A DNA stretch of 64,000 nucleotides from the NCBI GenBank assembly GCA_016192105.1, contig JACPUV010000041.1:1-64000 (forward strand), written 5' to 3'. Position numbers and translations under genes: made by a program. Below, one piece after another: positions 10,447-19,171 of this stretch (positions within the stretch are counted from its first letter, which is position 1; each line of letters opens with the position of its first letter). The DNA is from Sphingobacteriales bacterium. GTDB taxonomy: Bacteria; Bacteroidota; Bacteroidia; Chitinophagales; Chitinophagaceae. Under the pieces are notes generated by a model that had not been told where the DNA came from, made no database searches, and saw nothing but the letters and a program-made list of their open reading frames with translations.

Positions 10447-11595
10447 TCAGTTGGATAAGGTTTGATCCACATAAGCAGAAACCCAGCCCACCTGGCCGTT
10501 CTTTACCAGGTAAAAATGTTTGGTCTCAAATGCGGATTCAAATTGCCGCATGATTTTCCACAATAACCCGGCACCCGACATCAGGGATTTTTGATCAAAC
10601 ACTTTATGCACCCGGCTGATTTCTTTGCGGATCCTTTCCTTGTCCTCCTTGTTATTGATATTGGTAACCAGAAAATCCGGGCTCAGCGCCGTGAAGTTCT
10701 TAACCAGTTTTTCATTGAATTTGACCAGCTCATCAAACGTGATCGAAATAACCGGGTTGTCGATCAGTTCGGGATGGAGCAGGGTGGCGGTAGCCCAGGC
10801 AATACCGCCACTAACAGCAATATTATCGCTCAGGGGATAGGCCCCGCTGGCATTCACCGCGTAAATGATATCTGCGTTTTCGGCATTCAGCAGGGTGCGG
10901 GACAGATTCTTACTGAAATTCGGAAGACTCATATCGCCGTCGCACCGTTTTTCTGTTTCATTGAAAGTGCTCTTGGTTCCCCAGTTCAGCTGGAACAACC
11001 GGAAATTCGAGGTTTTGATTCCATCAGGAAAATAGCCACCCTTGGTATTTCCACTGCCAATATCAATCAGGAAAGTGGTGAAACGTCTTTTATCCGGAAC
11101 GATTCCAAGATGGGAAAGGCGGGCTTCCTGCATTACATCCACCACTTCCACCTGTTTTTCCGGTTCGCTGATCCGGACCCGGAATGAATCGATCAGTTCC
11201 TGCACCATGGGGGATTTGTTTTCTTTTTCTGCCTGCATTTTTACCCCGCTGCTGATGACCGTGAATATTTTTTTACCGGGGATTTTCAGTTCGCGGGTGG
11301 CTTTGAAATACAGGCCGCTGAATGCCTCCAGGGTGGCACTAAAAGTAGGGCGGGAAAAACTGATAAAGTCAGTATTAACGGAGGAATCCTTCAGGATATT
11401 AAAAGCGCCGGAACTTTGGGCGTTTTTGCCGATCTCAATGATGCTCATTTTGACACCTTTCGAGCCTACTTCAATCCCGGTGTAAACGGAAGAATTATTG
11501 TATTTAGTCTGTACAGTATTTTGAGCAACAGCCACTAAAGTGATTAATACAAAAGTGGCGGATAGCGTAAACTGCCGGCAAATGGTAAACAGCAT
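10447..11595 (-). CDS. Exported Ppx/GppA-like (ASKHA-fold) protein
   Basis: 382 residues. The N-terminus is a good signal peptide (FTLSATFVLITLVAVAQ) and the rest resembles the exopolyphosphatase/pppGpp phosphatase branch of the actin-like ATPase fold. Phosphate-1 loop GIEVGSKGVKMSIIEIG is at about 40, phosphate-2 loop LIDIGSGNTKGGYFPDG at about 185, and an adenosine-type GGIAWATATLL at about 272. Cytoplasmic Ppx/GppA enzymes cleave polyphosphate or pppGpp. An exported form has no obvious nucleotide supply, so the substrate is open (polyphosphate is one possibility). It lies between two paralogous coiled-coil anchor genes. A non-cleaved anchor rather than a cleaved signal cannot be excluded. 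Confidence 0.72.
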   Translation of the reverse strand: MLFTICRQFTLSATFVLITLVAVAQNTVQTKYNNSSVYTGIEVGSKGVKMSIIEIGKNAQSSGAFNILKDSSVNTDFISFSRPTFSATLEAFSGLYFKATRELKIPGKKIFTVISSGVKMQAEKENKSPMVQELIDSFRVRISEPEKQVEVVDVMQEARLSHLGIVPDKRRFTTFLIDIGSGNTKGGYFPDGIKTSNFRLFQLNWGTKSTFNETEKRCDGDMSLPNFSKNLSRTLLNAENADIIYAVNASGAYPLSDNIAVSGGIAWATATLLHPELIDNPVISITFDELVKFNEKLVKNFTALSPDFLVTNINNKEDKERIRKEISRVHKVFDQKSLMSGAGLLWKIMRQFESAFETKHFYLVKNGQVGWVSAYVDQTLSN

Positions 11596-11710
11596 GGTTC
11601 TTATTTTACTTAAGTGATAAAAATACTAAAATACCACGCGGTTTTACTTAGTTCATTTTTCCCGTCTGATGAATGTGTAAAAAATGTGGTTAAGTCAGGG
11701 TATAAAAAAA

Positions 11711-11738
11711 CCGTCCCGGGATACAGGACGGCTCTTTT
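11711..11738 (-). terminator. Terminator between the coiled-coil gene and the Ppx-like gene
   Basis: On the minus strand a CCGTCC/GGACGG stem with a 9-base loop is followed by a run of T, 19 bases after the stop of the gene ending at 11757. This suggests that the first gene of the cluster can be transcribed as its own unit. Confidence 0.75.
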
Positions 11739-11756
11739 TGCAGGAGTTAGCTGCTT

Positions 11757-12725
11757 TTAACCGAAGATACCACCTTTTTTAAGGCTTCTAACGCCTTCGC
11801 CTATTTTAAATCCGTTGTGATAAATTTCGACTTTGTAATTCCCGGTTTTAAAATCATTTTGTTTGATGGGGAATGATACCGGTTTGCGGGTGCCCTGATC
11901 GTAATTTACGGGGATACGGGCGGTAAATGTCTTTTCGCCGTCATCCCTGGTACTTAATACATTTCCGGCTTCAGAAATTACTTTGCCGTCAGGAGCTGTA
12001 ACGATCAGGTACATATCCGCGGGACCTGATTTAGCAATGCGGTTTTCCACATCAAAAGAAACCACCAGTTTGTCCACGCGTTTTGCGGTGGAAGATACTT
12101 TTTCCTTTCCGCTCTTTCTTTCATCCACCGGGGTTACCTGTATATTGGAGGCGCTGAAAGTGGAGCCCACATCCACCGTTTTTTCCAGGCTTTCTTTTTC
12201 AGTTTTTGTGGTGGTCAGGTTGGTTTCCAGCGTGGCTTTTTCATCCTTCAGGGAGGTATTGGCCGCGGTCAGTTCCTGGTTTTCACCAGTCAGCCGGGCT
12301 ACCTCTGCTTCCAGGCTGGTGATCTTGTCATTCAGATCGGTGATCATACCCTTGGCTTTGGCTAGTTCCGCCTTTGTCGCATTCTTGTCATTCAGGATCT
12401 TGCGGATCTCGGATTTCTTGGACTCGATTTCTTTTTGCTTGTCGGACAACTGACCCTGGAGGTTGTTATTGGCGCCGGTTACAGAATCCAGCCGGGCCAG
12501 CGCATTGTCAAACTCCATCTGGATATCGGCCTTTGCAGAATCCAGGGCGGTTATCTGAGTCTGTTGCTGTAAAATCTTTTCTCCGGATTTGTTCTTATCC
12601 CAGAGCAAATAGCCCCAGGTGCCTAATAAACCGGCAGCAAGTAATCCGATAACAATGTTCTTGCTATTTTTGTTTTTGTTCGGCTGGCTCTGAGGGGTAG
12701 CCGAAGGATAATTCGTGTTTGTCAT
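11757..12725 (-). CDS. Membrane-anchored coiled-coil protein, first gene of the Ppx-like cluster
   Basis: 322 residues from the ATG at 12725; the frame opens at 12791 but the upstream codons do not look coding. A short polar Asn/Gln/Lys-rich N-terminus precedes one membrane helix (IVIGLLAAGLLGTWGYLLWDK), a coiled coil of about 140 residues (IESKKSEIRKILNDKNATKA; LNDKITSLEAEVARLTGENQ), and a beta-rich C-terminal domain (MYLIVTAPDGKVISEAGNVL, GNYKVEIYHNGFKIGEGVR). It is paralogous to the 9454 gene. The basic and amidated N-tail suggests N-in, with the coiled coil in the periplasm. Function is unknown. It starts 207 bases from divergent holA. Confidence 0.78.
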   Translation of the reverse strand: MTNTNYPSATPQSQPNKNKNSKNIVIGLLAAGLLGTWGYLLWDKNKSGEKILQQQTQITALDSAKADIQMEFDNALARLDSVTGANNNLQGQLSDKQKEIESKKSEIRKILNDKNATKAELAKAKGMITDLNDKITSLEAEVARLTGENQELTAANTSLKDEKATLETNLTTTKTEKESLEKTVDVGSTFSASNIQVTPVDERKSGKEKVSSTAKRVDKLVVSFDVENRIAKSGPADMYLIVTAPDGKVISEAGNVLSTRDDGEKTFTARIPVNYDQGTRKPVSFPIKQNDFKTGNYKVEIYHNGFKIGEGVRSLKKGGIFG

Positions 12726-12931
12726 ATAAAATGGAATTTTTTTTACTGTTAATGGATGGTTGTTTGCTTTTTTTCCATAAACCAGCTGCAAAGTTGCAGC
12801 AGGTTTAATTAATTTCTGTTAAATCGTTCGAGACACTAATTTCCGAAAACCGTGCCAGAATAAAAAACGGATTGATTTTTGGTTGATATTTTTGAAAAAA
12901 GGCTTCGTGAAAGCCTGTATCTTAGCAGCTT

Positions 12932-13930
12932 ATGAGTGTGGAAAAGATCATCACCGAGTGGAAGAAAAAACAGTTCCGGCCCGTTTACTGGCTGGAAGGG
13001 GAGGAGGAATATTTTATTGACAAAGCGGTTAATTATGCCGAACACCATATCCTTTCAGAGGCCGATGCCGCTTTCAATTTAACCATTTTTTATGGAAGGG
13101 ATGCTAACTGGGCCGATGTCCTGAATGCCTGTCGCCGGTATCCCATGTTTGCGGAAAGACAGGTGGTCCTGCTGAAAGAAGCCCAGCAGATGAAAGAGGT
13201 GGAAAAGCTGGAACCCTATATGGAAAACCCGCTTTCCTCAACGGTGCTGGTGGTTTCTTACAAAGACAAAAAGCTGGATGCCCGTAAGAAATTTACCAAA
13301 TATGTAAAGGAAAACGGGGTGCTGATCAGCACCAAAAAAATGTATGACCGGGATGTACCCGGCTGGACCCAGGAACTGCTGCAGTCAAAGGGCCTGACCA
13401 TCACACCCAGGGGCCTGGCCCTGATTGCCGATCATATCGGAAACGACCTGACCCGGATCGAAAACGAGATCAGCAAGCTCTCGGTAAACCTGGGAAAAAG
13501 GACCTCGGTTACCGAAGATGATATCGAACAGTATATCGGGGTGAGCAAGGATTACAATGTATTTGAACTGCAGACGGCCCTGGCGGCCAAAGACCTGTCC
13601 CGGGCCATCCGCATCATTCAGTATTTTGAATCCAATCCCAAGGCGGGCCCGGCACAGTTGATCCTGCCCTCTCTTTATGGGTTTTTCAGTAAAGTATTCA
13701 TGGTTTTTGGTGCTGGCACCCATGACGAGAAAACCATTGCCACGCATATCGGGGTGAACCCCTATTTTGTTAAAGATTATACCCAGGCCGCCCGCCTGTA
13801 CAGCTATCCCGGGATTGAAAAAGTATTATTGCTCCTGCACCAGTATAACCTCAAAATTATCGGGGTAGGGGCCGGTTCGGCTGAAGATGCCTCTCTCCTG
13901 AAGGAAATGGTGGTGAAAATGCTGGCCTGA
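12932..13930 (+). CDS. holA: DNA polymerase III subunit delta
   Basis: 332 residues, the clamp-loader delta subunit that opens the beta sliding clamp. Recognised by the N-terminal YWLEGEEEYFIDKAVNYAE, the strand-helix pattern NACRRYPMFAERQVVLLKEA, the central IADHIGNDLTRIENEISKLS and ISKDYNVFEL-type segment (GVSKDYNVFELQTALA), all typical of HolA. Length matches the family. A -7-like box TATCTTAG sits at 12919-12926, only a few bases before the ATG, preceded by a small inverted repeat (AGGCTT/AAGCCT). The lipoprotein gene follows 89 bases after its stop. Confidence 0.93.
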   Translation: MSVEKIITEWKKKQFRPVYWLEGEEEYFIDKAVNYAEHHILSEADAAFNLTIFYGRDANWADVLNACRRYPMFAERQVVLLKEAQQMKEVEKLEPYMENPLSSTVLVVSYKDKKLDARKKFTKYVKENGVLISTKKMYDRDVPGWTQELLQSKGLTITPRGLALIADHIGNDLTRIENEISKLSVNLGKRTSVTEDDIEQYIGVSKDYNVFELQTALAAKDLSRAIRIIQYFESNPKAGPAQLILPSLYGFFSKVFMVFGAGTHDEKTIATHIGVNPYFVKDYTQAARLYSYPGIEKVLLLLHQYNLKIIGVGAGSAEDASLLKEMVVKMLA

Positions 13931-14019
13931 ACAATCCTGCGCCGGTTCCCCTAAATTCCCTTTCTTTGTGCAACTTTTTAAAAGACGGTTTCATCTGTTC
14001 AGCAACAATAAATAACCAC

Positions 14020-14772
14020 ATGAAAAAGATCCTGTTTTCCTTATTAACTGCAACTTCCCTGTTCCTGGCCGGTTGCCTGGAAACCACAGAGGAAATCACC
14101 CTGAATGAAGATGGCAGCGGTACGGTCAAAATGACCAATGACATGAGCGCCCTGATCAGTATGGCTAAGCAAATGGGCAATAACGGGGACATGAAAGAAG
14201 ATAACGAGGTCATTGATTCTACTGTTTCCCTGGAAGACAAGGCAGACAGCATCCCCAACCTGAGTGAAGAGGAAAAAGCACTGGTCCGGAAGGGCAATCT
14301 CCGGATCAATATGGATATGCCGAATGACAAATTCCTCACCCATCTTAGTTTCCCCTTTGCCACACCGGGTGAGATCGGCAAATGCAGCGCACTATCCAAA
14401 AAAGTGATCAGTGAGACCCTGAAAGGAAAAACAGGTGGAGTGGGAATGACCGGTGAAGGCGAAATGCCGGAGGCCAGCAGTTTTGATGACTATTATACGG
14501 TGGAATATTCCAACGGTCTGCTGATCAAAACCCTGAATAAAGAGAAATATGCCAAAGTGGGAGACGACGAATATTTCAAGGGACTGAAAGAGGCTGCCGC
14601 GATGGGACTGGCCTATAAAGCCAATTATATTATACACCTGCCCCGCCCGGCTAAAAGCACGGAGGGCAAGGGGCTCACGTTGTCAGAGGACAAAAAGCAG
14701 GTCACGATTGCCGTGGAACTGGACGATTTCCTGGAAGATCCTTCCAAACTGGAATTCAGGATTGAATATTAA
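14020..14772 (+). CDS. Lipoprotein of unknown function
   Basis: 250 residues. The ATG at 14020 starts a lipoprotein signal (KKILFSLLTATSLFLAGC), so it is preferred over the frame opening at 13966. After the lipidated Cys comes ETTEEITLNEDGSGTVKM, a pattern common in secreted Bacteroidota lipoproteins whose first domain opens with a 'glycine-turn' beta hairpin. A middle acidic, Met-rich region follows (SMAKQMGNNGDMKED), then a C-terminal part ending EDPSKLEFRIEY. I do not recognise a named family. It converges with ribF over a shared terminator. Confidence 0.72.
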   Translation: MKKILFSLLTATSLFLAGCLETTEEITLNEDGSGTVKMTNDMSALISMAKQMGNNGDMKEDNEVIDSTVSLEDKADSIPNLSEEEKALVRKGNLRINMDMPNDKFLTHLSFPFATPGEIGKCSALSKKVISETLKGKTGGVGMTGEGEMPEASSFDDYYTVEYSNGLLIKTLNKEKYAKVGDDEYFKGLKEAAAMGLAYKANYIIHLPRPAKSTEGKGLTLSEDKKQVTIAVELDDFLEDPSKLEFRIEY

Positions 14773-14797
14773 TTCGCTTGTATAATTTGTATAAAAG

Positions 14798-14839
14798 AAG
14801 AGGGGCTGAACCCAATGCCGGGCAGCCCCTCTTTTTTGT
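14798..14839. terminator. Bidirectional terminator between the lipoprotein gene and ribF
   Basis: Ten-base perfect arms AAGAGGGGCT (14798-14807) and AGCCCCTCTT (14824-14833), with T runs on both outer sides, lie between convergent genes. Confidence 0.85.
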
Positions 14840-14851
14840 TGTAATGATTTT

Positions 14852-15781
14852 TTATAGCACCGACAGGCTGTCCACTTTGTCCTGGCCGATCTGTTTGATA
14901 AGGGGTTCCAGCCCGTCAAATTTTAATTCAGGCCGCAGGTATTTCCTGACAAAGACTTTGAGGGTCTGGCCATAGATATCCTGGTCGAAATCAAAAATAT
15001 TTACTTCCACTACCCGTTTCTTTCCATCCACGGTGGGGCGGAAACCAATGCTCATCATTCCTTTTAGTTTTTCCTTATAGCCCTCGGGTTGTGCATATAC
15101 GGCATAGATTCCATTTCCGGGAATCAGTTTATCCTCGTCCTTAATTTTAAGATTGGCGGTAGGGTAACCAAGCTTCCGGCCCAGTTTGTCACCATGTACC
15201 ACTTCGCCGGAAAAGAAGAAATCATAGCCCAGCACTTTGTTGGCCGTGATGGTATCATTATGCAATAAGGCCTTGCGGATATTGGTGGAACTGATGGAGA
15301 TATTCTCCAGTACATGCTTGGGGATTTCGAGCAGACGGTAGCCATAGACCGGGGCCTGTGCTTCCAGCAACTGGTAATTGCCCAGGCGATCGCGGCCAAA
15401 ACGGTGATCATACCCGATAATGACCGTATGCGGGTGAAACCGGGCTACCAGGAAATCGCGGATATATTCTTCGGCGGACTGGTTCGCAAATACCTCGGTA
15501 AAAGGTACGACTACCAGGTGGTCAATACCCAGCTTATCCAGCAGGCAGATCCTTTCTTCGAGGGTGGTGAGCAGGCGGATCCCCATGAATTCCGATGAAA
15601 CCACTTTGCGGGGATGCGGGTGAAACGTGATGATCACGGTCTCTCCGTCATGGGCCCCTGCTTCGGCTTTCATCTTATCAATGATCTGCCGGTGTCCCAT
15701 GTGCACGCCGTCGAAGGTCCCGATCGTGATGACCGCATTTCGGAAAACAGGCAGTTGTTCAATGTCGAGGTGTACTTGCAT
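14852..15781 (-). CDS. ribF: Bifunctional riboflavin kinase / FAD synthetase
   Basis: 309 residues. The N-terminal adenylyltransferase domain has TIGTFDGVHMGHRQII (HxGH-like nucleotide motif) and the ISSTNIRKAL signature (about 155). The C-terminal flavokinase domain (from about 180) has GRKLGYPTANL and the catalytic region VVEVNIFDFDQDIYGQ. Together these convert riboflavin to FMN and FAD. It is transcribed alone and is divergent from purM; a heptamer array fills the spacer. Confidence 0.96.
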   Translation of the reverse strand: MQVHLDIEQLPVFRNAVITIGTFDGVHMGHRQIIDKMKAEAGAHDGETVIITFHPHPRKVVSSEFMGIRLLTTLEERICLLDKLGIDHLVVVPFTEVFANQSAEEYIRDFLVARFHPHTVIIGYDHRFGRDRLGNYQLLEAQAPVYGYRLLEIPKHVLENISISSTNIRKALLHNDTITANKVLGYDFFFSGEVVHGDKLGRKLGYPTANLKIKDEDKLIPGNGIYAVYAQPEGYKEKLKGMMSIGFRPTVDGKKRVVEVNIFDFDQDIYGQTLKVFVRKYLRPELKFDGLEPLIKQIGQDKVDSLSVL

Positions 15782-15811
15782 AGATGAGCGTAAAGATAAT
15801 TAAAAGTAGAT

Positions 15812-15896
15812 AGTGGGAGTTGGGAGTCCGGAGTTGGGAGTCGGGAGTTGGGAGTCCGGAGTCGGGAGTTGGGAGTCGGGAGTTGGGAGTCGGTGA
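15812..15896. repeat. Tandem heptamer array (AGTTGGG/AGTCGGG/AGTCCGG)
   Basis: About 12 units of 7 bp, all starting AGT, alternating mostly between AGTTGGG and AGTCGGG with two AGTCCGG. It lies in the divergent spacer between ribF and purM. It is of the same kind as the arrays at 41736, 52763, 54042 and 56884. Confidence 0.9.
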
Positions 15897-15946
15897 GTGT
15901 GCTGCAGGGGTTTTCGATCTGCCGGGTTTAATCCCGCAAGTTTATT

Positions 15947-15954
15947 TATGTTTG
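15947..15954 (+). promoter_or_regulatory. -7 box of the likely purM promoter
   Basis: TATGTTTG matches the Bacteroidota -7 consensus TAnnTTTG exactly, 14 bases before the purM ATG. A clear -33 TTTG is not seen. The implied 5' untranslated region is very short. Confidence 0.45.
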
Positions 15955-15968
15955 CAGCAAAAATCCCC

Positions 15969-17138
15969 ATGTCATTATATTCCAAAAGAGGTGTTTCGGC
16001 CCAGAAAGAAGAAGTGCATGCGGCGACAAAAAACCTGGACAAGGGTCTTTATGCAAATGCTTTTTGCAAAATCTACCCCGATATGCTCTGCGGCGACAAG
16101 GACTGGGTGAACCTGATGCATGCCGACGGGGCGGGGACCAAGAGTATCCTGGCTTATTTATACTGGAAGGAAACAGGGGATGTGTCGGTGTGGAAGGGCA
16201 TTGCCCAGGATGCGATTGTAATGAACCTTGACGACCTGCTTTGCGTGGGTATTTACGACCAGTTGTTATTTTCTTCCACTATTGACCGGAATAAAAATGT
16301 GATACCGGCTGAAGTACTGGAAGCCGTGATCAATGGCACACAGGCTTTCTTTGATACCATGAAGGGGTTCGGCGTAAACATTACGTTCATGGGTGGGGAG
16401 ACGGCTGATGTAGGGGATGTGGTGCGCAGTATTGCGGTGAATGGGACGATGGCTGCCCGCTGGCCGAAAAGCAAACTGATCACCAATGAAAAAATCAAGG
16501 CCGGGGACGTAATTGTGGGTCTGGCCGGATTTGGTCAGGCCAGTTATGAAACGGAATACAACAGCGGACTGGCCAGTAACGGACTCACCAGCGCCCGCCA
16601 TGATGTGTTGCATAAAACATACGGGGCAAGATTCCCGGAGAGTTATGATACCTCACTGGATGAATCCGTGGTCTATATCGGTCCGCACCGCATGACCGAT
16701 GAAGTGAAGGACGGGGACCGGGTACACCAGGTGGGTAAATTGCTTTTGTCACCCACCCGCACATTTGCTCCGGTGATGAAGGCCCTGCTGGAAAATCATT
16801 TTGAGGCCATCCACGGGCTGATCCATTGCAGCGGGGGCGGACAGACCAAGTGCATGAAGTATGTACCGGAGAATGTCCGGATCGTAAAGGATAACCTGTT
16901 TACACCACCCATTATCTTCAATATCATCCAGGCTGCCAGTAAATCCGATGACCGGGAAATGTACCAGGTCTTTAATATGGGTACCCGGCTGGAGATCTAC
17001 ACCAATGAAAAAGACGCGGATAGTATTATCAGCGTCTCCAAAAGTTTTGGCGTGGATGCCCAGGTGATCGGGAGGGTGGAAGCGGGTGAGAAAAAGGAAT
17101 TGGTGATTTCTACACCCAATGGAGAACTTAAGTATTAA
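15969..17138 (+). CDS. purM: Phosphoribosylformylglycinamidine cyclo-ligase (AIR synthase)
   Basis: 389 residues from the ATG at 15969 (MSLYSKRGVSAQKEEVHAAT); the frame opens at 15897 inside repeat-derived sequence. PurM cyclises FGAM to AIR with ATP in purine synthesis. The motifs HADGAGTKSILAY, VMNLDDLLCVG (metal/ATP-binding Asp), FMGGETADVGD, GLAGFGQASYETEYNSGL and IHCSGGGQTKCMKY fit the enzyme, in the long form seen in Bacteroidota. Its stop overlaps the convergent blaR1-type gene by 4 bases. Confidence 0.93.
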   Translation: MSLYSKRGVSAQKEEVHAATKNLDKGLYANAFCKIYPDMLCGDKDWVNLMHADGAGTKSILAYLYWKETGDVSVWKGIAQDAIVMNLDDLLCVGIYDQLLFSSTIDRNKNVIPAEVLEAVINGTQAFFDTMKGFGVNITFMGGETADVGDVVRSIAVNGTMAARWPKSKLITNEKIKAGDVIVGLAGFGQASYETEYNSGLASNGLTSARHDVLHKTYGARFPESYDTSLDESVVYIGPHRMTDEVKDGDRVHQVGKLLLSPTRTFAPVMKALLENHFEAIHGLIHCSGGGQTKCMKYVPENVRIVKDNLFTPPIIFNIIQAASKSDDREMYQVFNMGTRLEIYTNEKDADSIISVSKSFGVDAQVIGRVEAGEKKELVISTPNGELKY

Positions 17139-19171
17139 TCTTTCACATACCAGACCCTTGAGGGTATTTTTTTAATGTAGTATTCATTTTTTTGCTCATC
17201 CAATGCCCGGGTGACAATCAAATCAATGGTGATCAATCTTCCGGGAGTTGCTTCATTGAGTTGTACCTGGGTTTGTGGGTTAATCTGGCTGCCCCTATTT
17301 GGAATTTGGATCAGTTCCTTATCTCTGTCAATTGAAAATAAATAGCTGATTATTTCTGTTCCTTTCGGCAATTGCAACAGATTAAAGACATCAATTTTCT
17401 TTAACTCATTTACGGTAAGGATATTTGATTGTTGTTTATCCTGGATAACCGGTGGGTAATCCGGTCTGTCCGGCTCTCCCGTTATTAAAAAAGAAATTGT
17501 TTGTTCTTTATAGCTGCTGACTTTGGTGCCTTCCCGGGTGGCGGGTATCCAACGGGGACCTTTCTTTATCAATCGGATCGCTTCTTCTTCCATACCATAT
17601 CCAAAATGGGTCAATGCGGTTATATCGGAGATGGTTCCATCGGGGTGAACAATAAACCGGGTTCTTGTTTTGTAAATGCCTTCAGGAACTCCGTTATTTA
17701 CCGGTACCAGGACATCTGCATTAACTGCGAGATACTTTTTCCAGGCAGAATCGCCTCCGGGAAAGGCCGGGTCTGTATTTGCGGAATAACCTACTACCAC
17801 CACTTCATTCAGCTCTTTCCCTTTTCCTTGCATCACTTTCCCTTCTTTTTTGGGTCCATTATTTACCACAAATGTAATGGGTTGTTTCCGGTAAGCCACT
17901 ACCTGCCGGCCATTCTGAATAGCGGGTAACCATTTACCTCCATTTTCTATGACCCGGATCGCTTCAGCTTCCATGCCATAGCCATGATTAGTGAGGGCTT
18001 TGGCATCACTCACTGTGCCATCGAGGTTTACAATAAACTGTATTATGACTGTATACACACCAGCGGGAGCTTTACTAAAAATCGGCACTTCTGCATTCAG
18101 GTTTCTTTCCAGGTATTTTCGCCAGGCATCCATGCCACCGGGGTAGGCTGCTTCGATTTCTACTTTAGTATATACTTTATCTGTTTCTGGTTTAACCGTG
18201 GTATCCAACACGGGTTGACTGCTCAGTCTCTCAGTACGTGTAATGTTGTTCTGAAAAGGCAAAGGATCAGTAACGCTTTTCTTATAACTAAAAGCAAATA
18301 GCATGACCGCCAATGCGGCCACCGGCAGCACCATCATTTTACGCAGGTACTGGAGGGAGGTTTTTTGGGGAGAAATAATCATGGCTATACGTCTTTTTAT
18401 CTGGTTATGGAAAAAAGGGTGAACGAGTCGTTGATGGGTATTCAGCACCTGCATCAGCAGGAGTTCGGCATAATCCCAGCGGTTGTTTTCCGTTACGGCA
18501 AACTGGTCGGCCAGGAATTCATGGATGGCCCTGGTTTCCCGTTTCATCAGGTGGAAAAAGGGATTGAACCAGCCGGCTATGGTCAGGAGTTCAAAAAAGA
18601 GGATGTCGAGACTGTGTTTTTGTTCGATATGAAACAGTTCATGCCGGAAGATCTGTTCCCCTTTTACTGAATTCAGCTCGATCTTCCGGTTCCAGAACAA
18701 CCAGCGGAAAAAAGAGTAGGGGGTGCCGGGTTCATCGGTGTTCAAAAAGCGGATCCGGTCAATTTTCTCCACCGTATGCCGGCGGATGATCCGGTTGATT
18801 TTCAGCAGCGAAAAAACGATCCGCAGGAAGACGATGGCCGCCACCGTTAGATAGATCAGTGGCAGGATATGATTCCAGGTGAACCAATTTGCTTTTTCCG
18901 GAATAGTGGCATACAAGGTGACCCCTTCCTCTTCGCCGGCACCGGAGAATACCGTAAGTGTGGAATATACAAAAGAGGAGGAGGTCTGTTCCTCGGTAAA
19001 ATAGACCGGTATATTGAGCAAGGGGATAAGGATGCTTAACAAGGCCGCTCCCAGCAGGTAGTACCGGTTATAATGGTGGAATTTTTTATTCCGCAATACC
19101 CAATGGTAATAGCTGTACAGGAGGCCCGATACAATGATCACCTGGATCACATAGTTAAGCAATGGGTTCAT
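17135..19171 (-). CDS. BlaR1/MecR1-type M56 sensor metalloprotease with two TonB C-terminal domains
   Basis: 678 residues. The N-terminal part has four membrane segments (around 5-25, 35-55, 95-115, 270-290). A cytoplasmic-facing M56 zinc-protease motif HELFHIEQKHS with a downstream Glu (REFLAD-like IHEFLADQFAV) lies between the third and fourth. After the last helix come two repeated TonB-C-like domains (about 340-435 and 470-565), both opening with PGG and ending with WxPAxxxGxxV, then a unique tail of about 110 residues. BlaR1 relatives sense a signal and inactivate their BlaI repressor by proteolysis. It overlaps blaI by 4 bases (ATGA), so the two are translationally coupled. Confidence 0.88.
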   Translation of the reverse strand: MNPLLNYVIQVIIVSGLLYSYYHWVLRNKKFHHYNRYYLLGAALLSILIPLLNIPVYFTEEQTSSSFVYSTLTVFSGAGEEEGVTLYATIPEKANWFTWNHILPLIYLTVAAIVFLRIVFSLLKINRIIRRHTVEKIDRIRFLNTDEPGTPYSFFRWLFWNRKIELNSVKGEQIFRHELFHIEQKHSLDILFFELLTIAGWFNPFFHLMKRETRAIHEFLADQFAVTENNRWDYAELLLMQVLNTHQRLVHPFFHNQIKRRIAMIISPQKTSLQYLRKMMVLPVAALAVMLFAFSYKKSVTDPLPFQNNITRTERLSSQPVLDTTVKPETDKVYTKVEIEAAYPGGMDAWRKYLERNLNAEVPIFSKAPAGVYTVIIQFIVNLDGTVSDAKALTNHGYGMEAEAIRVIENGGKWLPAIQNGRQVVAYRKQPITFVVNNGPKKEGKVMQGKGKELNEVVVVGYSANTDPAFPGGDSAWKKYLAVNADVLVPVNNGVPEGIYKTRTRFIVHPDGTISDITALTHFGYGMEEEAIRLIKKGPRWIPATREGTKVSSYKEQTISFLITGEPDRPDYPPVIQDKQQSNILTVNELKKIDVFNLLQLPKGTEIISYLFSIDRDKELIQIPNRGSQINPQTQVQLNEATPGRLITIDLIVTRALDEQKNEYYIKKIPSRVWYVKD

